7,585 bases of DNA from Bacteroidia bacterium. Its GTDB lineage: Bacteria > Bacteroidota > Bacteroidia > Bacteroidales > Azobacteroidaceae. The notes under the pieces are model-generated. The model was not told where the DNA came from and did no database searches. It worked only from the letters and a program-made list of their open reading frames with translations. Where the stretch lies: the NCBI GenBank assembly GCA_025996835.1, contig BNTU01000139.1, positions 1-7,585 on the forward strand, in the 5' to 3' direction. Position 1 is the first letter of the stretch; each line of letters starts with the position of its first letter. Below are positions 1 to 5,998 of this stretch, one piece after another. The position numbers and the translations under genes are program-made.

Positions 1-280
1 TGATAGGATAAATGATAGGATAAATGATAGGATAAATGATAGGATAAATGATAGGATAAATGATAGGATAAATGATAGGATAAATGATAGGATAAATGAT
101 AGGATAAATGATAGGATAAATGATAGGGTAAATGACAGGGTAAATGACAGGGTAAATGACAGGGTAAATGACAGGGTAAATGACAGGGTAAATGACAGGG
201 TAAAGTGCATGATAAAGTGCATGATAAAGTGCATGGTAAGTGCATGGTAAAGTGCATGGTAAAGTAAATGACAGGGTAAA
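1..280. repeat. Graded array of 12-bp tandem repeats upstream of namZ
   Basis: The whole stretch is made of 12-bp units and continues past the left edge. Ten identical TGATAGGATAAA units (1-120) are followed by one transitional TGATAGGGTAAA (121-132). Then come six TGACAGGGTAAA (133-204), two GTGCATGATAAA (205-228), one 11-bp GTGCATGGTAA (229-239), two GTGCATGGTAAA (240-263), a partial GTAAA (264-268) and a final TGACAGGGTAAA (269-280). Neighbouring units are identical and types change in steps, as expected from slippage or unequal exchange after point mutation. There are no unique spacers, so this is not a CRISPR array. No TAnnTTTG promoter motif occurs on the + strand inside it, so any promoter for namZ probably lies upstream of the window or is atypical. 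Function unknown. Confidence 0.97.
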
Positions 281-287
281 ATTATAT

Positions 288-1457
288 ATGAAAAAAATAA
301 CAATCATTGTATGCGCGTTGTGCAGCGCGCTATGTATGGCGGCGCAGCCGCCGCCAGTCACCGTCGGAGCGGAACGGACTGCCGAATATTTCCCGCTTTT
401 GAAGGGCAAGCGCATCGCGTTGCTCTCCAACCAATCGGGTAGGGTGGGGGACAAGCACCTGCTGGACGTGCTGCTGGAGAACAAGGTGAATGTGACGGCG
501 ATTTTTTCTCCCGAACATGGGTTTCGCGGACAAGCCGGTGCGGGCGACCGCGTTGCAAGTTCGGTGGACGAAAAGACCGGTGTGCCCATCTTGTCGCTCT
601 ACGATGGTGTGCAGCCCGGCAAGCCCGGCGCGAAATCTCTGAAAAAGTTTGATGTGCTGATTGTGGATTTGCAGGACGTTGGCGTGCGCTTCTTCAATTA
701 TTACATCACGGTTACCAAGATGATGGATGCCTGCGCAGAGCAGCACAAAAAGGTGATTTTGCTCGACCGACCCAACCCCAACGGGCATTACGTGGACGGT
801 CCGATTCTCAATATGAAATACAAATCGGGCGTGGGCGGGCTGCCGATACCTGTTGTTCACGGCTTGACATTCGGCGAACTCGTTGGGATGGTGAACGGCG
901 AAAAATGGCTCCCCAAAGGTCGGCAATGCGACATCACGGTCATCAAATGCCTGAACTACACGCATCAGACGATGTATCGCCTGCCCATTCTGCCGTCACC
1001 CAACCTGCCGAATATGCTTTCTGTGTATCTCTACCCCTCCATCTGCTATTTTGAGGCAACGCCTGTGAGTTTGGGTCGCGGCACCTCGCTCCCGTTTCAG
1101 ATTTACGGACACCCGAATATGAGGGGCTGCGATTTTACGTTCACACCCAAGTCAATGCCTTCGGCACCGAAGCCGCCGCAGCAGGATAAATTGTGCTACG
1201 GAGTGGATTTGAGCCACCTGTCGGAGGAGGCAGTTTGGAAAAAAGGCATAAATTTGAGCTATCTCATTGATGCCTACCGGAATTTGAATATGGACGACAT
1301 TTTTTTTCGCTCCTTTTTTGAAAATCTCATCGGGGTCGATTACGTCCGCAAGATGATTAAGGAGGGCAAAAGTGCCGATGAAATCAAAGCGATGTGGCAG
1401 GGCGATGTGGCAAAATTTAAAAAACAGCGCAAACCCTATTTATTATATGCAGAATAA
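288..1457 (+). CDS. namZ: Exo-beta-N-acetylmuramidase NamZ (DUF1343, GH171), exported
   Basis: This 389-residue protein is the DUF1343 family, now known as NamZ exo-beta-N-acetylmuramidases (GH171). They release MurNAc from the non-reducing ends of peptidoglycan fragments; Bacillus subtilis and Tannerella forsythia members have been characterised. Visible family motifs are SPEHGFRG (residues 74-81; E76 and H77 are the likely active-site region), DLQDVG (127-132), DRPNPNG (160-166) and HGLTFGELV (191-199). Length is normal for an intact member. Residues 1-19 form a signal peptide (two lysines, hydrophobic core, cleavage probably after MAA), with no good lipobox, so a periplasmic location is likely. 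I place the start at ATG 288 because the signal peptide begins there. An in-frame GTG at 240 would add 16 residues made of repeat translation (HGKVHGKV...) in front of the signal peptide. An AGGG at 273-276, inside the last repeat unit, is the only Shine-Dalgarno-like element, 11 nt from the start. Enzyme specificity is inferred from family. Confidence 0.9.
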   Translation: MKKITIIVCALCSALCMAAQPPPVTVGAERTAEYFPLLKGKRIALLSNQSGRVGDKHLLDVLLENKVNVTAIFSPEHGFRGQAGAGDRVASSVDEKTGVPILSLYDGVQPGKPGAKSLKKFDVLIVDLQDVGVRFFNYYITVTKMMDACAEQHKKVILLDRPNPNGHYVDGPILNMKYKSGVGGLPIPVVHGLTFGELVGMVNGEKWLPKGRQCDITVIKCLNYTHQTMYRLPILPSPNLPNMLSVYLYPSICYFEATPVSLGRGTSLPFQIYGHPNMRGCDFTFTPKSMPSAPKPPQQDKLCYGVDLSHLSEEAVWKKGINLSYLIDAYRNLNMDDIFFRSFFENLIGVDYVRKMIKEGKSADEIKAMWQGDVAKFKKQRKPYLLYAE

Positions 1458-1496
1458 ATAGAAAAATTTACCATATCGAGTTTGTTTCTCTTTTTT

Positions 1497-3287
1497 TTAA
1501 TCACTTTCCGGCATCAGCCAAAACTCTCCAATCCCTGCCGGCGCATCATTCACTACGCCCGTAGCCACAAATCGCACAACTTGCCCGCGAGTCGCTTCAA
1601 AGTAAATTCGTCGTTGGATGGGCGAGTTTCTGATGTTTGAAAATTCGCCTTCGGCAATGAGTTTGTCGTCAATAAAGAGTTGATAATTTGTGATATAGTC
1701 CAACGCATCGCGATTTTGATTGGGTGTGTAGCGAAATCCGGTAATTATCTGTGGCTCAGTCAATTGAATTACTAATTCGGGCTTGCTTTTCGGCAGGCGA
1801 TAAAACGTATAGTCATTCCCATCAAATATGCGGGCTGTTTTTGCATCGTTTGGCGCAACGACGGAAAATGCCGTTGCAGGAATATCGTGCGTTAGAACAA
1901 CTTTCATATCTTCGAGATAGGGAAGTGCCAAATAGGCTTCCACATTGGTAATAAACACCGGTCCGCGCGCATCCAAAACGCGGATGCGAAACTGCTTCGC
2001 CGTCACGTCCTTAAATCGCACAATGCGCTTGTAGCCAATGGTAGTGGTAGAATCCACCGCATTCACAGGTATCCATTGCCCGTATTGGAATGTTTCAATG
2101 ACAAATGAGCGCACCCGCTGCCCCAAAGTAATATTTTCCTGAATGAGCACGCGGTTAAAAGTTGTTTCTTTGGGGAATGAAAAAGTCAGTTCGTTGGGTT
2201 TCGTGCTCTTTTTTGCATTTTTCAACAGATTTTCCTTGAAATCGTTGCGAATGACAGCCGCCCATTCCATCACGCGGGCGGAATCTATTGGGTGAATTTG
2301 TCCGGTCAGGGCAATCGGGAAATTCAAAATGAGGTTGGCATTGTGCCCCACGCTATTGTAGTAGTAATCAACCATTTGCGTGAGCGTACGCACTTGGTGG
2401 TCTTCGCGCGCGTGATAGAACCAGCCGGGGCGGATGGACACATCCACTTCTGCGCCAAGCCATTTGGTGGCATTTTCGTCGCCTCTTTGACTGCCGGCAT
2501 ATTTCCATTTCAGGGCAGGCTCCGATTCATAAATGCTCCATTGCGTGGCGTCTGCCCAGCCGCTTTCGTTGCCTATCCAGCGAATGTCGGGCACGGTTCC
2601 GCCGAAAATCATCGCTTTGGGATGCTTGGATTTTATTTGCCGGCGTGCCCATTCGTAATCATAATAGGTGACTGCGTCTATGGAGCGTTTCTCGTCGGCA
2701 CCGCCATACCAGCCTGTGCCGCCGTTTGCACCATCGAACCAAAACTCAAAGATTGGTCCATAGTCCGACACCAATTCCTCGATTTGCGCGTGATAGGTTT
2801 GCACATATTCGGGTTTGCCGTAGTTGGCGTTGTTTCTGTCCCACGGGGAGAGGTAGAAGCCCACTTTTAGCCCGTATTTGTTGCAGGCATTGACCAAATC
2901 GCGGACTACATCGCCCTTACCATCCTTCCAGGGGGCGTTTTTGACACTGTATTCGGTCGTGGCGGTGGGCCAAAGGCAGAAGCCGTCGTGATGTTTGGTG
3001 GTGAGCACGATGCCGCGCAGTCCGGCAGCTTTGATGATGCGCGCCCACTGTTCGCAATCCAGATTTTCGGGATTGAACGTACTCGCTGGCGTATTGCCAT
3101 ACCCCCATTCCAAATCGTTGAACGTGTTAAGCCCAAAATGCACAAAGGCATACATTTCCGTTTGGTGCCAAGCGACCTGTTCAGGTGTGGGCAGGGGCGG
3201 GATTGCAGCCGGAGGAGTGGCTGCGAACGTGTTGATAGACATGCCAAGCAGTCCTATCCAAATGAGTGTCTGATATTTTTTCATCAT
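1497..3287 (-). CDS. Secreted alpha-L-fucosidase, GH29, with two C-terminal F5/8-type domains
   Basis: A 596-residue glycoside hydrolase of family GH29, which removes terminal alpha-L-fucose from glycans with retention of configuration. Residues 1 to about 22 are a signal peptide ending in TFA, without a lipobox, so the enzyme is exported. The (beta/alpha)8 catalytic domain spans roughly 35-350. It shows TTKHHDGF (96-103, fucose-binding histidines), the nucleophile motif FWFDGA with D185, and RPGWFYH (286-292). The last motif and the architecture suggest subfamily B, the alpha-1,3/1,4-fucosidases. E241 in WIGNESG is my candidate acid/base by motif position. Two beta-sandwich modules follow, about 365-455 (LGQRVRSF, TTIGYKRI) and 465-596, both resembling F5/8 type C/CBM32 domains. 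Length is typical and the gene appears intact. Two adjacent ATG codons (3287 and 3284) could each start it. It converges on namZ across 39 bp. Family assignment is firm; substrate linkage is inference. Confidence 0.93.
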   Translation of the reverse strand: MMKKYQTLIWIGLLGMSINTFAATPPAAIPPLPTPEQVAWHQTEMYAFVHFGLNTFNDLEWGYGNTPASTFNPENLDCEQWARIIKAAGLRGIVLTTKHHDGFCLWPTATTEYSVKNAPWKDGKGDVVRDLVNACNKYGLKVGFYLSPWDRNNANYGKPEYVQTYHAQIEELVSDYGPIFEFWFDGANGGTGWYGGADEKRSIDAVTYYDYEWARRQIKSKHPKAMIFGGTVPDIRWIGNESGWADATQWSIYESEPALKWKYAGSQRGDENATKWLGAEVDVSIRPGWFYHAREDHQVRTLTQMVDYYYNSVGHNANLILNFPIALTGQIHPIDSARVMEWAAVIRNDFKENLLKNAKKSTKPNELTFSFPKETTFNRVLIQENITLGQRVRSFVIETFQYGQWIPVNAVDSTTTIGYKRIVRFKDVTAKQFRIRVLDARGPVFITNVEAYLALPYLEDMKVVLTHDIPATAFSVVAPNDAKTARIFDGNDYTFYRLPKSKPELVIQLTEPQIITGFRYTPNQNRDALDYITNYQLFIDDKLIAEGEFSNIRNSPIQRRIYFEATRGQVVRFVATGVVNDAPAGIGEFWLMPESD

Positions 3288-3307
3288 TTTATTGTTTTTT
3301 TTCGGGG

Positions 3308-3315
3308 CAAAGTTA
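3308..3315 (-). promoter_or_regulatory. Bacteroidota -7 promoter box for the GH29 gene
   Basis: On the minus strand this reads TAACTTTG, an exact match to the Bacteroidota -7 consensus TAnnTTTG. It lies 20 bp upstream of the fucosidase start, leaving a short AT-rich leader. A TTTTG at 3343-3347 could be a -33 element but is 27 bp away, longer than the usual spacing of about 19-20 bp, so only the -7 box is well supported. Confidence 0.6.
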
Positions 3316-3376
3316 GCAAAAATTTCATTTCCTTTCTATTGTCAAAACAGAAGTGTTTTTTTGCACCTCATCATCG

Positions 3377-3404
3377 TTGAGAAACAAGCGTAGAATTATA
3401 TTTG
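3377..3404 (+). promoter_or_regulatory. Candidate promoter (-33 TTG, -7 TATATTTG) facing the GLUG remnant
   Basis: TATATTTG at 3397-3404 matches TAnnTTTG exactly. A TTG at 3377-3379 lies 17 bp before it, slightly short for a -33 element. It points rightwards, divergent from the fucosidase promoter, toward the decayed repeat-protein sequence that becomes recognisable about 110 bp downstream. It may be the surviving promoter of that lost gene. The motif is short and AT-rich, so chance occurrence is possible. Confidence 0.35.
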
Positions 3405-3511
3405 CATCAAGATATAGCATACTTTTCATCCATCCCTTTCTTCCATCCGTCCGTTTCATGTTCTATTTTAGAGGGATTAGCATATTTGTTAAGAATCCCT
3501 ACAAGTTGACC

Positions 3512-3819
3512 GGCGTAAACAACTCCATGTGGTGGCTATTCCTATGGCGGAGGAATTTGCGGAACTACAGGTTCTTCCGACAGTGTCTTGTTGAACTGCT
3601 ATAATATAGGTAGGATTTCCGACTTTTCTTCTACGGCAGGCGGATTTGTTGGTCGTCCTCAATCCCCTGTTCAGGATTGTTTTGCTGCCAACGACATTAT
3701 CTCAGGTGGTTCGTATGTGAATAGGGTATGCAGAAACCGGCGGTAGCATTTCGTCAAGTGGAGAGGTAGTTGTTGTGAAATTTCAACTCTCTGATTTACA
3801 ACGGCTTTATTCCGGATAG
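3512..3819 (+). pseudogene. Frameshifted remnant of a GLUG-repeat surface protein
   Basis: No intact gene lies here, but three successive reading frames give pieces of one recognisable protein type. 3512-3529 reads GVNNSM. 3528-3746 reads CGGYSYGGGICG, then SVLLNCYNIGRIS, AGGFVGRPQ, CFAANDIISGG and VNRVC before hitting TAG. From 3733 a third frame gives ETGGSISSSGE, ending at TAG 3817. Alternating AGG-[IF]-[CV]-G and NCYN-x-G motifs are the hallmark of GLUG-type repeats in Bacteroidales secreted or adhesin-like proteins. The first shift fits loss of one TG from an ATGTGTGG stretch, and the second also fits a 2-bp loss. N-terminal signal, most repeats and any C-terminal sorting domain are missing. 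Family identification is by motif recognition; the deletion events are inferred. Confidence 0.7.
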
Positions 3820-3853
3820 TGCGCAATGTGGATTAAAATCACGGTTCAGACAA

Positions 3854-4651
3854 TCAGGATGCGTTCATCATACTCAACCAATTGCTAAACAACCGAATAG
3901 CATTTTCGTGCCATTGAAAAGCAATGCCATTTTTGGGGTCATTCCCGATGTAGTAATTGACGGGCATCGCGATGGGTAAGCCTTTGTTCAAATCCCGATG
4001 ATATTCGGTGTGAAGTGTGTCTGAGGCATATTCGGAATGTCCGGTGATGAAAATGTCGCTACCGCCATGAGCCGTCACAATGTGTACGCCCGACTCGGCG
4101 GACTCGGTCAGCAAGGTCAGTTCGGGAACTTTCAAAATATCCGCCTTGCGAATTTCCGTATGCCGACTGTGAGGCGCGTAAAATTCACGGCCAAAGCCAC
4201 TTACCAATGGAGTGGAGGCATCATTCACCCGATGTTTGAAGACTCCAAACATTTTTTGCCCCAATGGATATTTTGGAATACCGTAAAAGTGGTAAAGAGC
4301 CGCCTGAGCCGCCCAACAGATATATAATCGGCTTGGAATATGGTCACGTGCCCAATCCATGATTTCTCGCAACTCATCCCAATAAGTAACGTCCTCGTAT
4401 TCAATCTGTTCCACCGGTGCGCCGGTAATAATCAACCCGTCATAAGGCGTGTTGCGCACATCTTCAAAATGCTTGTAAAGGGCATCCAAATGTTCTTTGG
4501 GGGTGTTTTTGCTGACATGATTTTTGATTTTCAGCCAATCAATCGCGACCGGTATCGGGCTATGGGCAAAAATGCGTAAAAAATCAGCCTCTGTCGCCTG
4601 TTTGAGCGGCATCAGATTGAGAATAGCGATGTGTAAGGTGCGTTGTAACAT
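3854..4651 (-). CDS. metA: Homoserine O-acyltransferase MetA (probably acetyl-CoA type), short N-terminus
   Basis: MetA acylates the hydroxyl of L-homoserine, the first committed step of methionine synthesis, in the cytoplasm. The 265 residues match the family over the glutamine-amidotransferase-like fold with all key residues present: K17 in NLMPLK, catalytic C112 in YICWAAQAA, and H205 and E207 in FITGHSEY. These align with E. coli MetA K47, C142, H235 and E237 at a constant offset of 30. E81 in TGAPVE corresponds to position 111, where Glu favours acetyl-CoA and Gly favours succinyl-CoA, so the product is probably O-acetylhomoserine despite the usual succinyltransferase label. The first 30 or so residues typical of the family are absent. 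An in-frame TAG lies 6 nt upstream of this ATG and a -7 box sits 19 bp upstream, so the short start is what the sequence encodes. No other methionine gene is adjacent. Activity of the short form is unproven. Confidence 0.92.
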   Translation of the reverse strand: MLQRTLHIAILNLMPLKQATEADFLRIFAHSPIPVAIDWLKIKNHVSKNTPKEHLDALYKHFEDVRNTPYDGLIITGAPVEQIEYEDVTYWDELREIMDWARDHIPSRLYICWAAQAALYHFYGIPKYPLGQKMFGVFKHRVNDASTPLVSGFGREFYAPHSRHTEIRKADILKVPELTLLTESAESGVHIVTAHGGSDIFITGHSEYASDTLHTEYHRDLNKGLPIAMPVNYYIGNDPKNGIAFQWHENAIRLFSNWLSMMNAS

Positions 4652-4670
4652 GAAAAACTAATTTGTGTTG

Positions 4671-4678
4671 CAAAAGTA
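4671..4678 (-). promoter_or_regulatory. Bacteroidota -7 promoter box for metA
   Basis: The minus strand reads TACTTTTG, an exact TAnnTTTG match, 19 bp upstream of the metA ATG in the 32-bp gap after the ATPase fragment. It predicts a leader of roughly a dozen nucleotides. That supports the short MetA start, since an upstream start would precede the transcript. No -33 TTTG is found at standard spacing; the nearest, at 4705-4708, is 26 bp away. Confidence 0.55.
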
Positions 4679-4683
4679 CACAA

Positions 4684-5469
4684 TTATTTCGTACTATGGA
4701 AAAACAAATCATCCATCACCACTTCCGACTGAATATTTCCCCAATATTGGTTGTGCCGCACGCCGTTGGTCGTAATCATGGTGATATGAATGGTTTTGCG
4801 CGTTTTCGTTTCCTCTCTGAATGCACCGCGTTTTTTGCGTAATGCCTCATCGTATTGTTTGTCTATAACAAACTCATCTTCAGCGTATTTCATTTCGCAA
4901 AGATTGATAACCCTGTCGTTGCGCTCTATGAGGAGGTCAATTTGCGCTGCATTTTCCTTGTCGTTGCTGCGCCATGAAGCTGTTTTTGTTGATACGCCGA
5001 AAATGCCAAGTTTTTGTTTTATTTGCGGTAAATGTGCCAAACAAACTTGCTCAAAGGCATAACCACTCCATGCACGGCGACGAGCATTGTCAATGGCATT
5101 TGTCCAAAAATGCGAGTCATCAAACGTATTGGTTTTCAGGAAATTGAAATAGAAAAGCGAATAAAAATCTATCAATTGATAAAGCGAATGCTGCTCTTTT
5201 TTGCCAAAACTTTGATAACGGCGGATAAAATCGCACTGCTCCAATTCGTTGAGCATATCTGTTAAACCGCCACCATTGGAAATTTTGGTCAAGGCAATGA
5301 TTTCTTCGCGCGTTAATCCCTTTGTCTTTGTGCTTAATGCATCTACAATTTTTAAGTGGTTTGTGTAGTTTTTAAACAAAGAGGCATAAAGGAAAGCAAA
5401 TTCGTTTTTCAGCGGGGCATCCTCTTTATACAACAGATTATCAATATTTTGCGAAACGCTCAACCCTTT
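4684..5469 (-). pseudogene. C-terminal fragment of a DUF234/PD-(D/E)XK AAA ATPase
   Basis: This is the C-terminal part of an ATPase family common and multi-copy in Bacteroidales: an N-terminal AAA (P-loop) domain, a winged helix, and a DUF234-like PD-(D/E)XK nuclease-fold domain, about 480 residues when complete. Only about 260 residues remain. No Walker A or B motif is present. Numbering from the TTG at 5463, the winged-helix region is about 45-90 (TREEIIALTKISNGGGLTDML). The nuclease-like motif is E138, D176 in QIDLLIE, and E190-x-K192 in CEMKY. The recognisable sequence begins KGLSVSQNID, directly after an in-frame TGA (5470-5472), and has no ATG, so the 5' half is lost rather than merely mis-started. 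The 3' end is intact. Cellular role of the family is poorly defined. Most likely a dead gene; expression from TTG 5463 cannot be excluded. Confidence 0.8.
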
Positions 5470-5470
5470 T

Positions 5471-5974
5471 CAAAACAACCGCGAGAAGTGGATTGCCTTT
5501 GTGGGGCTGCTCAACGGTCGCCCGTATGAAATCTTTACCGGACTATACGATGAAGACGATGGCATTTACATCCCCAAAAATATTGAAAAAGGCACGATTA
5601 TCAAGAGCGTGGACGCACAGGAGAGAAAACATTACGACTTCCAATACGCCAACAAACGCGGCTACAAGACCACCATCGAAGGGTTGGACGGAAAATTTGA
5701 CCCCGAATTTTGGAACTATGCCAAATTGCTTTCTGGCGTGTTGCGCTACGCGATGCCTGTGGACCAAGTCATCAAACTTGTGCAAGGCTTGGAACTCAAC
5801 AACGAGTCCATCAACACATGGAAAAACGGGGTGGAACGCGCCCTGAAAAAGTACGTCCTCGAAGGCACCGAAGCCCGCGGCAGAAAATGCCCCAGTTGCG
5901 GTCAAGCAACCCTCGTCTATGCCGAGGGTTGCCTGAAATGCACTTCGTGCGGACACTCCAAATGTGGAGGGTAA
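5471..5974 (+). pseudogene. nrdJ: C-terminal fragment of adenosylcobalamin-dependent ribonucleotide reductase
   Basis: About 167 residues matching the extreme C-terminus of the B12-dependent (class II) ribonucleotide reductase of Bacteroidota, which makes deoxyribonucleotides and is normally more than 800 residues. Recognisable blocks are NREKWIAFVGLLNGRPYEIFTG, YDFQYANKRGYKTTIEGL, FWNYAKLLSGVLRYAMP and INTWKNGVERALKKY. A terminal zinc-ribbon follows with CPSCG, then CLKCTSCGHSKC. The natural stop is intact. The ten-stranded catalytic barrel, with its radical cysteine and nucleotide-binding loops, is missing, so this piece cannot be a reductase. There is no credible start: the first in-frame GTG (5501) falls inside a conserved block. 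Homology begins at about 5474, only a few bases from where the opposite-strand ATPase fragment ends. It is either genomic debris from a rearrangement or the product of a mis-joined assembly. Confidence 0.85.
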
Positions 5975-5998
5975 AAAATCGCTGGCAGAACGCCCAAA

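Noticed and set aside
1..280. Possible CRISPR array
   Set aside because: Units are 12 bp, directly adjacent, and have no unique spacers; this is an ordinary tandem repeat.
330..965. Long antisense open frame opposite namZ
   Set aside because: It is a codon-bias shadow of a well-conserved gene; its translation shows no family motifs.
1471..1498. Intrinsic terminator between namZ and the fucosidase
   Set aside because: GAG/CTC flanking TTTGTTT before eight T gives only a 3-bp stem, too weak to call.
2292..2870. Open frame on the plus strand inside the fucosidase gene
   Set aside because: It lies opposite the conserved GH29 catalytic domain and has no recognisable protein features.
3353..3604. 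83-codon plus-strand frame as a small gene
   Set aside because: Only a few residues (GVNNSM) fit a known family, and the family sequence then continues in another frame. It is part of the decayed GLUG gene, not an independent gene.
5460..5480. Insertion-sequence end or attachment site at the ATPase/reductase junction
   Set aside because: No inverted repeat, direct repeat, tRNA end or transposase sequence is visible around the join.
5493..5846. Alternative plus-strand frame overlapping the reductase fragment
   Set aside because: The overlapping frame at 5471-5974 carries unmistakable reductase motifs; this one carries none.
5956..5969. Hairpin CTCCA-AATG-TGGAG at the end of the reductase fragment
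   Set aside because: It is formed by codons of the conserved C-terminal HSKCGG and no T-run follows on the plus strand, so it is not a terminator.
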